Shown: positions 6,570-16,514, counted from the first letter of the stretch. The stretch is DNA of 64,000 nt from CAYWYR01 sp964462685 (GCA_964462685.1 CAYWYR010000010.1:62001-126000), one strand, 5' to 3'. Numbers and translations: made by a program. The notes: a model not told the origin generated them from the letters alone.

Positions 6570-8186
6570 TTAATGTTTTTCGCCACTTAATTTATTAGAA
6601 ATCAGGATTGATATGATGCCAAGAGCAATTATAAGTAACCCATAAGGGAATGACCGAACTAACTGTTCGTCGTTCGCATATCTATAGGCACTCGTGGCAA
6701 GTGTCTCAGTATCATAATCCCGCAGTATCAGTGTAAGCGGCAAGTCCTTCGATATCTCAATAAAGCATAGAACGAATGCCGCGACAATTGATTTGCTCGC
6801 ATTCGGCAATACTGACCTGAAAAGACTTTTTATGCGGCTATCGCCGAGCGACATACCAACCAATGAATACCTGCCAGAGTTGTTCTCAATATCTGAACCT
6901 ATGGTCGAATATCCAACCATCGAATATCTTATAGCGTAAGCCAGCATCAAGGGGATTATAAAAAATATCCCTGCCCCGTCTATCTCAGCGAAAAACATAG
7001 TTACGGCAAGAGCTGTTACGGCTCCTGGCACAGCATAGCCAGAAAGTGAAAGATCGGCTGATTTGCGGAGAATTTCATTTATCCTCGTTTTACGGCAGTC
7101 CAGTTTTTGATGATATATCGAGTAAGCTATAAAAACAGATATAACTATAATCAGAAACGCACCAATAAAGGAGAACAAACCGGTATTGAGTATGCTTCCG
7201 TAAAGTATATCGATATCTATCAGATAAGAGTCACTGCTCGATAAATACACGAGAAAAGCATATAGTGTAGGTAAAACAAAAGATATAAGAGGTATAACGA
7301 TAGCAATGGCCGAAAGAACAAGACCTTTCTTCTTGTTATATATAGCAAAATTTTTCTCGCTTAGTGTTGATTGTACTCTAAAGGCTGATATCACTACCTT
7401 TATCATAACAACCAGACTAATCAGTGCGCTACTGAATATAAGGGCGGAGCCGAGATCGCCCATACCATACCACAGCTTGAATATCGCAGATGTATATGTT
7501 TTCACCCCGAAATATTTCACCGCGCCGTAATCGTTAAGTGTTTCAAACCATACAAGCATCAAACCGTAAAGAGCGGGAAATAAAGTGATCGGTATCGCTA
7601 CTTTCTTTACAAAATGCCATAAGCCAGCCCCCAGGCTGCTTGATATATTCCTGTACGCCGAAACGCGGCTGGTAAAAGCTTGATAAAGCTGAGCAAAAAT
7701 ATACGGATACAGTACAGAGGCGAATATAACTGACAAAGGAAATACATCCAGAATACCCGTATATCCGAATAAATTGTTGATTATCTGATATCCGGTATTT
7801 GGATAGGCGAAGATATCTGCCCATATATAACCCGCAATGTAGGTCGGTATAGTGAGCGGGAGAATATTCAGCCAATATAAAATTCTTTTAAATGGCAAAT
7901 CATAAAAGGCCAGCAACACAGCGGGAACCAAAGCAAAAATCAGAGAGAACAGGCCTGTGAGTGACAGAAGATGTAAAGTCTCTTTGGTATAATCCCACAG
8001 CAAATACTCAAATACATGGGAAAGCGAGCCGCTTAACCCTTCATTCAACAATATTTGTACCGAATTTAATAGTAACAGGAATATAGGTACACCGATGATC
8101 AAGATAACGGATAAAAGGCCGAAAGTCCACGGTGAGAATCTACCCACAAGGCTTTTAGGTCTTTTCCGATCAGGATTGTTTTTCAT
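6570..8186 (-). CDS. ABC transporter permease, iron(III)/FbpB type
   Basis: The 538-residue protein has about twelve membrane segments arranged as two BPD_transp_1 halves. The first half carries an EAA-like loop, SSLGAGLWHFVKKVAIP, and the second SLVGMSLGDSRIKSLFRSVLP. The LNDYGAVKYFGVKT and ISKDLPLTLILR segments are typical of FbpB-type iron(III) permeases of the inner membrane. No ATP-binding or substrate-binding partner is encoded next to it here, so it may work with proteins encoded elsewhere. The neighbours (RidA downstream, a sugar-nucleotide enzyme upstream) give no functional hint. The iron substrate is inferred from family only. Confidence 0.85.
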   Translation of the reverse strand: MKNNPDRKRPKSLVGRFSPWTFGLLSVILIIGVPIFLLLLNSVQILLNEGLSGSLSHVFEYLLWDYTKETLHLLSLTGLFSLIFALVPAVLLAFYDLPFKRILYWLNILPLTIPTYIAGYIWADIFAYPNTGYQIINNLFGYTGILDVFPLSVIFASVLYPYIFAQLYQAFTSRVSAYRNISSSLGAGLWHFVKKVAIPITLFPALYGLMLVWFETLNDYGAVKYFGVKTYTSAIFKLWYGMGDLGSALIFSSALISLVVMIKVVISAFRVQSTLSEKNFAIYNKKKGLVLSAIAIVIPLISFVLPTLYAFLVYLSSSDSYLIDIDILYGSILNTGLFSFIGAFLIIVISVFIAYSIYHQKLDCRKTRINEILRKSADLSLSGYAVPGAVTALAVTMFFAEIDGAGIFFIIPLMLAYAIRYSMVGYSTIGSDIENNSGRYSLVGMSLGDSRIKSLFRSVLPNASKSIVAAFVLCFIEISKDLPLTLILRDYDTETLATSAYRYANDEQLVRSFPYGLLIIALGIISILISNKLSGEKH

Positions 8187-8261
8187 CTCATATCAGCGTT
8201 ATATCGAATCGGGGATGTACGGATTTTGTTGATCTACAAGTAGTAAGAGCTCAGGATTAAA

Positions 8262-9200
8262 TTATAGATCAAGTCTCTGCCTGAAATCTTCTATCGTTTT
8301 CTCTAAACCTGATCGGCGGTCAACAGTAGCTTTCCAGTCCAGTATCCTCATGGCTTTGGTAGTGTCGGGCTGTCTTATCTTAGGGTCGTCCATCGGTAGT
8401 TCTTTATGTACGATATCGGAGTTGGAACCAGTTAGCTCTTTAATTTCTTTCGCCAGATCCAGCATACTCAGTTCATTCGGATTACCTATATTCACCGGTT
8501 CCACCTCCGCCGACATAAGTAGGCGGTATATCCCTTCTACAAGATCGGAGACATAGCATACAGATCTTGTTTGCGAGCCATCACCATAAACCGTTATCGG
8601 TTCGCCTTTCAGTGCTTGATTGATGAAGTTCGGTATAGCTCGGCCGTCCATAAGCCTCATACGCGGGCCATAAGTATTGAAAATCCTTACTATTCGGGTA
8701 TCAACATCATGGAAGCGGTGATAAGCCATAGTCATGGCTTCGGCAAACCGTTTGGCTTCATCATATACCCCGCGATAACCAACGGGATTGACATTCCCCC
8801 AATAATCTTCTGTCTGCGGGTGGATTAGCGGATCGCCATACACTTCGCTGGTTGAAGCCAAAAGGAAGCGGGCGTTCTTTGCTTTGGCCAGCCCGAGGGT
8901 CTTGTGTGTACCGAGAGAGCCTACCTTCAGTGTCTGTATCGGATATCTGAGATAGTCGATCGGGCTGGCAGGGCTAGCAAAGTGAAGGATATAGTCAAGA
9001 TCACCCTCCACGTGCACATAGTCGGTAACATCATAATGAACGAATTTGAACCTATCGCTGCCGATCAAGTGAGCAATGTTATCTGCCGAACCTGTTATGA
9101 GATTATCCATACAGATAACCTCGTGGCCTTTGTTGTGGAAGAGTTCACATAAATGTGATCCCAAAAAACCAGCACCGCCGGTGATAAGAACTTTGCTCAT
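8262..9200 (-). CDS. UDP-glucuronate decarboxylase (UDP-xylose synthase-type SDR)
   Basis: This extended short-chain dehydrogenase/reductase carries the NAD-binding GGAGFLGSHL (residues 8-17), the TSEVYGDP strand and the catalytic YDEAK (Tyr and Lys near 147 and 151). The combination HPQTEDYWGNVNPVGYR just before YDEAK is the hallmark of the UXS/ArnA-C decarboxylases, which form UDP-xylose or UDP-4-keto-pentose from UDP-glucuronate. Further family motifs are RIFNTYGPRMRLMDGRAIPNF and YGDGSQTRSVCYVSDLV. Length 312 aa is typical of soluble bacterial UXS. It likely feeds polysaccharide synthesis. A TAACTTTG box (on the minus strand, 9247-9254) might be its -7 element. Confidence 0.9.
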   Translation of the reverse strand: MSKVLITGGAGFLGSHLCELFHNKGHEVICMDNLITGSADNIAHLIGSDRFKFVHYDVTDYVHVEGDLDYILHFASPASPIDYLRYPIQTLKVGSLGTHKTLGLAKAKNARFLLASTSEVYGDPLIHPQTEDYWGNVNPVGYRGVYDEAKRFAEAMTMAYHRFHDVDTRIVRIFNTYGPRMRLMDGRAIPNFINQALKGEPITVYGDGSQTRSVCYVSDLVEGIYRLLMSAEVEPVNIGNPNELSMLDLAKEIKELTGSNSDIVHKELPMDDPKIRQPDTTKAMRILDWKATVDRRSGLEKTIEDFRQRLDL

Positions 9201-9310
9201 GGATTGATAAATGCTTTAGGATTGTAATTCGGTCGATTCTCAATTGCAAAGTTATATAATGATAGGCAATGATAGTACATCATCTTTAGATGGTTTGACT
9301 TACAACCACC

Positions 9311-10228
9311 CTAATTTATTTTTTCTGTGATCTTGCCCGAAGGGAACTCTATCTTAAAGTATTTCCTTCGGATATCCATTATGTAGTTCCCTAGTTCTGC
9401 GGCCATAAGAATGATGATAGCCGAGTAGAAAACCCACAGCGCTATTGAGATAATCACGCCATAAGTGCCGTAGAACCTCCCGTAATCAGTAAGTGCGGTT
9501 ACATACCAAGCGAACAGGTGCCTGGCAAGTTCTATCATAAGAACCGATGTAACAGTAGCTATAAGCCGGGAAGCCCTGTCGATCCTTACATTAGGTACCC
9601 ACCTGAATATAAAGTAAAACAATACGAATGAGGATGTAAGTGTCGATAAAGTAAGGATGGTCTGGGAGGCTAAGTTGGAGACTTCGTTAGGCAGAAGCCA
9701 ATCGAAAAAGTTGACCGCAATAGCCGATAATGGCACTAGATAAGCATAGATGATGACAAGCACGGTTATGATAAGCGTAAGCAGTATGTCTTTCAGTCGA
9801 TAAACAAGAAAAAACTCTCGGCTTTCTAAGTGGTAGATTGAATTCAGCGCGTGCCTGAACCCTGAAATAAGAGTGGAGGACAGCCAAAGAAGTATCACGA
9901 TTGATATCAGCCCGAGAAAGCCCACATCACTGAAGAGGCTGCCTACTTCCTTCAGTATATCAGATAGTAAGCTACGAGTCTGTTCGGTCGGCGGCAAAAG
10001 TTCATAAACCACATCCTGTATAATCATTGATACATCTTCTTCCGAAACGAAATAACCCATAACGTATATCGTAACCCAAAACATAGGTATAAGATATAAC
10101 AGTATATTGAAAGCGATGCCAGCGGCAAGTATATAAAGGTGGTTCCGGCTCGCTCTTTCGAAAAACTCGTCGGTGTATTTATAGGCTTTGAACAGAAAAC
10201 CGTTTTTACTGAAAAGTCTTCTTGGCAT
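9311..10228 (-). CDS. YihY/BrkB family inner-membrane protein
   Basis: The protein (305 aa) has about six membrane segments and the pattern of the YihY/virulence factor BrkB family: AAGIAFNILLYLIPMFWV, a loop with LPPTEQTRSLLSDIL, the LWLSSTLISGFRHALNSIY segment, and a C-terminal TDYGRFYGTYGVIISIALWVFYSA block. The family was once taken for RNase BN and has no firmly known role; transport or lipid-related functions have been suggested. It starts at ATG 10228 and is divergent from the next gene. Confidence 0.88.
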   Translation of the reverse strand: MPRRLFSKNGFLFKAYKYTDEFFERASRNHLYILAAGIAFNILLYLIPMFWVTIYVMGYFVSEEDVSMIIQDVVYELLPPTEQTRSLLSDILKEVGSLFSDVGFLGLISIVILLWLSSTLISGFRHALNSIYHLESREFFLVYRLKDILLTLIITVLVIIYAYLVPLSAIAVNFFDWLLPNEVSNLASQTILTLSTLTSSFVLFYFIFRWVPNVRIDRASRLIATVTSVLMIELARHLFAWYVTALTDYGRFYGTYGVIISIALWVFYSAIIILMAAELGNYIMDIRRKYFKIEFPSGKITEKIN

Positions 10229-10301
10229 TAGCTACCGCTGTTGATTGACAAAACTTGTATTTTGGGATATCGGATAATTACACAACTAAAAAACAATTCC
10301 C

Positions 10302-12191
10302 TTGCCAGCTAAAGAGAACAAATATACTCAGTTATCCGCAAAGCAGGATTTAAAAAACAGTATCCTGGGTTTACTGACGAAAGGTACGGCTTTTTATGCG
10401 TTTATCTCATTAATAGCTGTATTGATTGTATCTTGTGCAAACCCGCAGGCGCCAGAGGGCGGCCCAAGGGATGCTACCCCGCCTGTTATTCTAGAGTTTT
10501 CTCCACAGCAGAATACTCTGAATTTCTCCGGTGAAAGCATTGTCATCAATTTTGATGACTACATGAACAGATCATCGGTTATAAAAAACCTATATATCAC
10601 GCCTGAGATTAAAACTGAATATGACTGGTCCGGAAAAGAATTCGAGATCGAGTTTATTGAACCTCTCGAAAGTAATACCACTTATGCCATCACGTTGGAC
10701 GGCGGTTACACCGATCGGTTCGGCAATAACCCAGAAACCCCTTTCACACTGATATTCTCTACTGGAAATGATCTCGATTCAGCTTCGATATCAGGAAAAG
10801 TACAAGGGAAAAGCGAAACACTGTTCGCAATGCTTTGGCGGCCAGACTCCACCGGCAGTTTTCCGGATGTGACCCAGACTAAAGCCGATTATAGACTAAA
10901 AGTTTCTAATAAAGGAACTTTCTCATTCAAAGGACTCAAAGAAGGTAAGTATCGAATAGCTGCTGTGGACGATAAGTTTCAGGACGGAATCGTTGATTTT
11001 AATTCAGATGGATTTTCAGCATATAAAAAAGATATCGAGGTACTTGAAGGCCAAAAGGTAAGTGGTATAGAAATGTTTGCCGGGCCTGCGGTAGATACAT
11101 CCGCACCCGGACTTGTCAGTGCATATTATAGAAACCCCGTTTCATTTTCCGTCCGTTTATCCGAGATTATCAATCCAGATAATCTGGATCCAACCAGCCT
11201 GAATGTTACCGATTCCCTCGGTGATCAGCTTTTGCTTACGGGGCTGGGGGTTGATACTACTGATAAAGATTTATTAGTGGCTTTTACCGAACCTATGATA
11301 GAAAATATGCTTTATGATGTACTGCTAGTAAATACTTCTAGCGGTATAAGCGACTCAACGGGCAATACAGCATGGCCTTACGTTGATACGCTTAGTTTCG
11401 GGACACCGGAAGAGTTTGAGGATTACGATATTCCGATAATAAATCTGGTCGATATCAACGTTACAGATTCGATGCGGGGCTTTGATTACCGGGATACTTT
11501 GGTCTTGGAGTTCGATTACGCTCTTGACGGCGATCTGATTCAGAAAAGTGTAAGCCTTATCGACGCGGGAAAGGCAGTCAGGCCGGGTCAGGTAAAATCC
11601 AGATCGGATTCAACCAATATTGATACTGTTCCCATACTTAAACCGATAGATATTGAATTACAAAAACTACGTACGGGTAGATATGCGATTATCGCACCGT
11701 TAGAGCCTCAGAGAAAATATATGTTATCGATTGACTCTTCTTTCTTGAAAATACCGTTTGCAGAAAGACAGTTTTTTGCTGATTCTACCGATCTAGACTT
11801 TTTATTTACAACTGGATACAAACCTGATTTTTCCGAAGTTAGCGGAGAAATAATCGTAGAGGCAGAATGTGAAGGCGAAATTATTCTGATCGCATACAGG
11901 GAAAAAGAAGAAGTATTGAGATGGGAGTTAAACAGATCTCAAAAATTTGGTCCCTTACTGCTGGAATCGGGTAATTATACATTTAAAGCGTTTTGTGATA
12001 GAAATAATAACCATCAACGAGATTACGGATACCCTAGCCCCTATGCTTTTGCGGAAACAGAATACTTTATCGGATCTAAGCTATCTGTAAAGCCGAGGTG
12101 GGATATAACGGACTTTATAATCAACATAAAGCCATCTGGCGAGGAAGTGCCAGAACCCATACGGCCAGTCATACCACTTGAAGATGAATGA
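10302..12191 (+). CDS. Ig-like domain (Big_5) lipoprotein
   Basis: The 629-residue protein has an N-terminal hydrophobic segment ending in lipobox LIVSC (Cys near residue 45), preceded by a long polar stretch. It continues ANPQAPEGGPRDATPPVI, the classic start of a large Bacteroidota Ig-like (Big_5) lipoprotein family. The first Ig-like domain (residues ~57-150) has FSPQQNTLNFSGESIVINFDDYM and ends in LIFSTG. A regulatory-domain-like segment (GTFSFKGLKEGKYRIAAVDD) follows near 205-225, then further beta domains, and a late CDRNNNHQRDYGYP. No ATG exists in the frame near the signal; TTG at 10302 is the best start. It is probably anchored on the cell envelope; function unknown. Confidence 0.8.
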   Translation: MPAKENKYTQLSAKQDLKNSILGLLTKGTAFYAFISLIAVLIVSCANPQAPEGGPRDATPPVILEFSPQQNTLNFSGESIVINFDDYMNRSSVIKNLYITPEIKTEYDWSGKEFEIEFIEPLESNTTYAITLDGGYTDRFGNNPETPFTLIFSTGNDLDSASISGKVQGKSETLFAMLWRPDSTGSFPDVTQTKADYRLKVSNKGTFSFKGLKEGKYRIAAVDDKFQDGIVDFNSDGFSAYKKDIEVLEGQKVSGIEMFAGPAVDTSAPGLVSAYYRNPVSFSVRLSEIINPDNLDPTSLNVTDSLGDQLLLTGLGVDTTDKDLLVAFTEPMIENMLYDVLLVNTSSGISDSTGNTAWPYVDTLSFGTPEEFEDYDIPIINLVDINVTDSMRGFDYRDTLVLEFDYALDGDLIQKSVSLIDAGKAVRPGQVKSRSDSTNIDTVPILKPIDIELQKLRTGRYAIIAPLEPQRKYMLSIDSSFLKIPFAERQFFADSTDLDFLFTTGYKPDFSEVSGEIIVEAECEGEIILIAYREKEEVLRWELNRSQKFGPLLLESGNYTFKAFCDRNNNHQRDYGYPSPYAFAETEYFIGSKLSVKPRWDITDFIINIKPSGEEVPEPIRPVIPLEDE

Positions 12192-12242
12192 TAAAGCCCT
12201 TATTTTAATTTAAATATCTATCAACAAAATAATAAAAAGAAA

Positions 12243-13571
12243 ATGAGCGAATATCTGATTAAAAACATCTCAGTAGTCAGCTCCCAAGGTATTAGTAGAG
12301 GTGATATCTATATCAAAGGGAAGATGATAGAGCAGATAGGGGAGAACCTGGACAAACCAACCGCTATAGAAATAAACGGCTCTGGCAAATATGCTTTCCC
12401 CGGATTAATTGATGACCAGGTACATTTCAGGGAACCAGGGCTCACCCACAAAGCTGAGATAGCTACAGAGAGCAGGGCGGCGGTTGCAGGCGGTACGACT
12501 TCCTTCATGGAAATGCCCAATACGGTGCCACAAGCTGTTACAAAGGAGCTCTTGGAGCAGAAATACGATAGAGCCTCGAAAGTATCCGCAGCGAATTATT
12601 CTTTCTATATGGGCACTACAAATCAAAACTGGGAAGAAGCGATATCGATCGATCCTACCAAAGTATGCGGTATCAAAGTGTTTATGGGTAGTTCAACAGG
12701 CAATATGCTGGTGGACGATGTCGATACACTGAAAAAAATCTTCTGCGGAGCCCCTAACCTAGTAGCCATACACTCCGAAACCGAAGATATAATCACGGCC
12801 AACACCAAAAAATATATAGAAAAGTACGGTGAAGACATACCTTTTTCAGCTCACCCCGAAATCAGAAGTATTGAAGCATGTGTCGAATCTACCAAAAAAG
12901 CAATGGCAATTGCCGAAGAGTGCGACACCAAACTCCATATCCTGCATATAAGCACACAGGAAGAAGCGGAAATGTTTAAAGCCGGTAGGCTTGAAGATAA
13001 AAGAATAACTTCTGAAGCTTGCGTGCACCACATGTGGTTCTCAGCGGATCAGTATGATGATATGGGCAGCCTAATTAAATGTAATCCAGCGATAAAAGCC
13101 CCGAGACATAGAGAAGCCGTACTTAAAGCGCTGCTAGATGATAGGATCGATGTTATAGCAACCGATCACGCGCCACATACTTGGGAAGAAAAACAGAATA
13201 AATATCTGAAAGCTCCATCGGGGCTGCCGCTGGTTCAGCATAGCCTAAATATGCTACTGGATTTCCATAAGTACGGCTACATATCATTAGAAAAAATAGC
13301 TGAGAAAGGTTCTGAAGCTGTTGCTCGCCTGTTTAACATACCCGACAGAGGATATATAAGAGAAGGTATGTTCGCCGATATCGCTATAGTAGATATTGAG
13401 AAGGAATGGATCGTCACCAAAGATAATCTACTTTACAAATGCGGGTGGTCCCCACTTGAAGGCCATACATTCAAAGGATTCGTAGAAAAGACGTTTGTCA
13501 GCGGCAGGCTCGCTTGGGACGGTAAAAATGTGCTCGAAGGAACAGGCGATAGACTTGGATTCACCGCCTGA
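12243..13571 (+). CDS. pyrC: Dihydroorotase
   Basis: Dihydroorotase forms dihydroorotate from carbamoyl-aspartate in pyrimidine synthesis. The protein (442 aa, usual for type I) shows the metal-site motif in the form DDQVHFREPG (residues 57-66), where Gln stands in the place of the first His of HxH; this variant is familiar in Bacteroidota dihydroorotases. KVFMGSSTGNML holds the lysine that is carbamylated in the family (about residue 145). AIHSE, LHILHIST and ATDHAPHTWEEK carry later ligands, and PSGLPLVQHSLNML follows. An NPAIK segment is present. A glycosyltransferase gene overlaps its stop by one base (TGATG), implying translational coupling. Confidence 0.93.
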   Translation: MSEYLIKNISVVSSQGISRGDIYIKGKMIEQIGENLDKPTAIEINGSGKYAFPGLIDDQVHFREPGLTHKAEIATESRAAVAGGTTSFMEMPNTVPQAVTKELLEQKYDRASKVSAANYSFYMGTTNQNWEEAISIDPTKVCGIKVFMGSSTGNMLVDDVDTLKKIFCGAPNLVAIHSETEDIITANTKKYIEKYGEDIPFSAHPEIRSIEACVESTKKAMAIAEECDTKLHILHISTQEEAEMFKAGRLEDKRITSEACVHHMWFSADQYDDMGSLIKCNPAIKAPRHREAVLKALLDDRIDVIATDHAPHTWEEKQNKYLKAPSGLPLVQHSLNMLLDFHKYGYISLEKIAEKGSEAVARLFNIPDRGYIREGMFADIAIVDIEKEWIVTKDNLLYKCGWSPLEGHTFKGFVEKTFVSGRLAWDGKNVLEGTGDRLGFTA

Positions 13572-14707
13572 TGAAGATACTGTTTTTAGCCACCGTTTGG
13601 GATCCCGCGAGAGTGTTTGATCCCTTAGGAGTTACCCACTTTATGGTAGAGGGCTTAAAGCAGTGCGGCCATCAAGTTACAGTAATAGACTTGCAGCATA
13701 AACACAGGCTAGTATCTAAATTTTATGGTTTGATAGCGAGGATGCTCCCAGGCAAACCTATTTCATGGCCAAGCTATAATAAGTATGTGGCAAATTTGTA
13801 TGAAAAGGAAATAGCAAAATACCCAGAGCACGATATGCTGTTTACTTTTGGATCACTTATATACCCATACCTAAATTCAAATCTTCCAAAGGTCTGTTGG
13901 CCCGATGCCACGTTTGATGGACTGTATAATGCCCATAAACATTTACAAAAATGGCCGAAAAAATTTGCTGAATGGCTCAGGAATCTAGATAAAAAAGGCC
14001 TTGAAAAATGCAGCAATATCATCTTTGCGAGCCAGTGGGCAGCCGATACAGCTATCAATGGATATAGCTTAGACCAAAATAAGATCAGTATTGTAGCTTA
14101 CGGGGGAAACCTACCTTCAGATCCTGATATAGAGACCGTTAGTAAATCAATTGACAACAAAATTTCTGAACCTGAGCTGAATCTCCTTTTTATAGGATAT
14201 GATTGGGAATTTAAGAACGGGCCTGTGCTTTTTGAGATATTGCGTGATCTTCTGAAACTAAACCCAAATGCTAAACTGAACATTGTGGGTGCAGAACCGA
14301 AAGTACCTGATGATTTGAGAGAATCTGTGATAATTTATGGTAAAATAAACAAGAATATAAAAGAAGAATGGGATACTCTGAAAAACGTTTTTTATGACAG
14401 CCATTTTTTTATAATGCTAAGCCAGCATGATACTTTTGGCCATGTGTATTGTGAGGCTTCGGCCTTCGGTGTGCCATCGATAGCTTACAGCAAACAGGGT
14501 ATAAAAGAGGTAGTTCAGAATAATGTGAACGGATATGCCTTCCCTTATGAAACAAATACCGAGGAAATTACGAACTATATCTTTGAGACCTACGCCGATA
14601 AAGAGCTTTATAAAAAGCTCTGCCACAGTTCAAGAAAAAGATATGAAACAGAACTGAACTGGAAAGTGGCCGCCCAAAAAGTAGATAGGGTAATCAGTGC
14701 GGGCTGA
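13571..14707 (+). CDS. Glycosyltransferase, GT-B fold (group 1-like)
   Basis: The 378-residue protein has the two-domain layout of GT4-type enzymes. The N-terminal half includes a membrane-edge basic/hydrophobic segment (SKFYGLIARMLPGK). The C-terminal donor domain begins near residue 210 with LNLLFIGYDWEFKNG and ends with DTFGHVYCEASAFGVPSIAY, the E-x7-E region binding the nucleotide sugar. No signal peptide is seen; it probably acts on the cytoplasmic face in glycan or glycolipid synthesis. The start codon shares a base with the pyrC stop. The acceptor and sugar cannot be told from the sequence. Confidence 0.85.
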   Translation: MKILFLATVWDPARVFDPLGVTHFMVEGLKQCGHQVTVIDLQHKHRLVSKFYGLIARMLPGKPISWPSYNKYVANLYEKEIAKYPEHDMLFTFGSLIYPYLNSNLPKVCWPDATFDGLYNAHKHLQKWPKKFAEWLRNLDKKGLEKCSNIIFASQWAADTAINGYSLDQNKISIVAYGGNLPSDPDIETVSKSIDNKISEPELNLLFIGYDWEFKNGPVLFEILRDLLKLNPNAKLNIVGAEPKVPDDLRESVIIYGKINKNIKEEWDTLKNVFYDSHFFIMLSQHDTFGHVYCEASAFGVPSIAYSKQGIKEVVQNNVNGYAFPYETNTEEITNYIFETYADKELYKKLCHSSRKRYETELNWKVAAQKVDRVISAG

Positions 14708-14754
14708 AGGGTAGAGAGCCTTTCATTTCTGGGGGATATTTAAGGGATATTATT

Positions 14755-15288
14755 ATGTATGCGAAGATTTTGCTCGGCGTTATGTGTACAATTGCCGTGC
14801 TGACACTTACTATTGGCATTCAGGATGCCGTTACAAAAACCAATAATGAAGATAAAGGATCCGATAAAATGGAATTCCCGGCCAACAAGACTGAGAAGGA
14901 ATGGAAAGAAGAACTAACCGAGCAGCAGTATGAAATTCTAAGGAATAAAGGTACTGAAAGGCCATGGACAGGTAAATTCAACGACCATTTCGAAGAAGGT
15001 AGCTATACGTGTGCTGGTTGTGGTAATGTACTTTTTGATTCGGAGACTAAGTTTGATTCTCATTGCGGATGGCCGAGCTTTTATGACGCGCTCGACAAAA
15101 GCAAAGTAAAAGAAATACAAGACAACAGCCACGGCATGAGCCGTACTGAAGTTGTATGCGCGAACTGCGGAGGCCACTTAGGGCATGTATTCAATGACGG
15201 GCCCAACCCGACTGGCTTGAGATACTGTATAAACAGTGCTTCGCTGGATTTTGAAAGCGATAGCTCAAATGGCAAAAAACAGGACTGA
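14755..15288 (+). CDS. msrB: Peptide-methionine (R)-S-oxide reductase MsrB, membrane-anchored
   Basis: MsrB repairs methionine-R-sulfoxide. Residues 1-30 form a single hydrophobic signal anchor, so the enzyme probably works outside the cytoplasm. The catalytic domain follows: EKEWKEELTEQQYEILRNKG, CAGC (about 83-86) and CANC (about 135-138) as the zinc site, FDSHCGWPSF, and RYCINSASLDF with the catalytic Cys near residue 159. HLGHVFNDGP is the usual family motif. An AAGGGAT ribosome binding site lies upstream. The next ORF starts seven bases after its stop, suggesting an operon. Confidence 0.93.
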   Translation: MYAKILLGVMCTIAVLTLTIGIQDAVTKTNNEDKGSDKMEFPANKTEKEWKEELTEQQYEILRNKGTERPWTGKFNDHFEEGSYTCAGCGNVLFDSETKFDSHCGWPSFYDALDKSKVKEIQDNSHGMSRTEVVCANCGGHLGHVFNDGPNPTGLRYCINSASLDFESDSSNGKKQD

Positions 15289-15294
15289 AAAGTA

Positions 15295-15927
15295 TTGGAT
15301 ACTCTTGAGAAGACTCTATTCCTGTACGAGCTGGGGCTCGCCGATAGGAATCTAATTAAGAAAAAATGTTCCGAAAGAATACAATGGGGCGAGCATGAGC
15401 CCATGCTTTATGCCCTGGCCGATTCTGATGATATGAACGATACCGAGTTCGGCGAGCTCGCTGGTTCCGTTTTCGCAACTCTGACCTCTAAACAGACAAC
15501 GCCCTCAGGCTTAGGTAGCGTTTTGTATGGTTTTTTGGGCAGCGGAAAAGTAATGCAGTCAGACGCATACAGGCTTTTCGAGCTGATCTTGGAAAAGGCC
15601 GAAGAAAGTAAGAATGACAGTGAGGAGGAGTCATATTTTATCGGGAATCTAATAATCTTTGCCACGGCTCAAGATTTTCTCCATCCCATAGATATGACCA
15701 GATTATTGAACAAGGCATGGCCACAGGCAGGGTATCCGGGTAACTGGACTCATTTGGTAGGGAGAGAAAGTGATATCGAAGATCTGAAGTTTTCAGTTCA
15801 GGAAAGCAGAAACGCAGTAAATAAAGATACCAATGAAAGTGTTATAGAAGAAAATATCAATAATGCAATAGTACAAATTAAGAATGATGCTATTAAATTT
15901 GTTGAGAAGATAACTTTTGGATCATAA
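15295..15927 (+). CDS. Hypothetical protein, 210 aa
   Basis: The frame starts with TTG at 15295, six bases after the msrB stop, with a GAAAAG purine stretch ahead. The protein is acidic, mostly helical by composition, without signal peptide or membrane segments. I recognise no family. Codon use matches its neighbours, and the tight spacing between msrB and the marR-like gene supports it as real. No function can be assigned. Confidence 0.6.
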   Translation: MDTLEKTLFLYELGLADRNLIKKKCSERIQWGEHEPMLYALADSDDMNDTEFGELAGSVFATLTSKQTTPSGLGSVLYGFLGSGKVMQSDAYRLFELILEKAEESKNDSEEESYFIGNLIIFATAQDFLHPIDMTRLLNKAWPQAGYPGNWTHLVGRESDIEDLKFSVQESRNAVNKDTNESVIEENINNAIVQIKNDAIKFVEKITFGS

Positions 15928-15953
15928 ATTAAATTAAACTGATTTCAGGTAAA

Positions 15954-16430
15954 ATGCCAAACGTGGATATTAGAGGAAAATACGCTTTAGACAGTTCTAT
16001 AGGTTATATCACCCAGATACTTACTCAGCAGATGGCCGATAGGCTTATCAGAAAAATGAGAAAGAAAGGTGTTGAAATGGATATTGACGAGTGGATTGCA
16101 CTCGTACATATCCACCACTATGAAAAACAAAACCAAAACCAGCTTGTCAAGGCAACAAACCGCAATAAAACAGCCGTAACAAGGCTTGTGAACGAGCTGG
16201 AGAGAAAAGGCTGGGTTCGCAGGGTTGAGGACAAAAACGATAGACGCAACAATCATATCATGCTTACCGTTGAGGGTAACGATGTATATGAAAAAGCAGT
16301 TGTACTCGCCGAAGATACTACAGAGGATGCTTTGAACAATATATCCGCCGAAGAATACAAGACTTGGCGGGAAATAACCCAGAAAATCCTTGAAAACGCT
16401 AAAGAATACGACCCTGACGGAAAATATTGA
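15954..16430 (+). CDS. MarR family transcriptional regulator
   Basis: The protein (158 aa) has the MarR winged-helix layout: a dimerisation helix, IDEWIALVHIHHYEKQNQNQL, the recognition helix NKTAVTRLVNELERKGWVRR (about residues 62-82), the wing VEDKNDRRNNHIMLTVEG with the conserved D-x-R-D-R-R-like pattern, and a C-terminal helix pair. An AGGTAAA sequence lies before the ATG. It may control the msrB run just upstream or its own expression; no operator was identified. Confidence 0.9.
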   Translation: MPNVDIRGKYALDSSIGYITQILTQQMADRLIRKMRKKGVEMDIDEWIALVHIHHYEKQNQNQLVKATNRNKTAVTRLVNELERKGWVRRVEDKNDRRNNHIMLTVEGNDVYEKAVVLAEDTTEDALNNISAEEYKTWREITQKILENAKEYDPDGKY

Positions 16431-16479
16431 TAAACCTTCGGTTATTATTCCCGAATGTTTGTGCGCATAGATTCTATCG

Positions 16480-16514
16480 CCCGCTAAAAGCATATTTAGC
16501 AGCTTAGTAGCGGG
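16480..16514. terminator. Hairpin between convergent genes
   Basis: CCCGCTA at 16480-16486 pairs with TAGCGGG at 16508-16514, with an inner AAGC/GCTT stem. It sits between the convergent marR-like and GNAT genes. There is no long T run on either side, so its role as a terminator is only likely. Confidence 0.4.
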
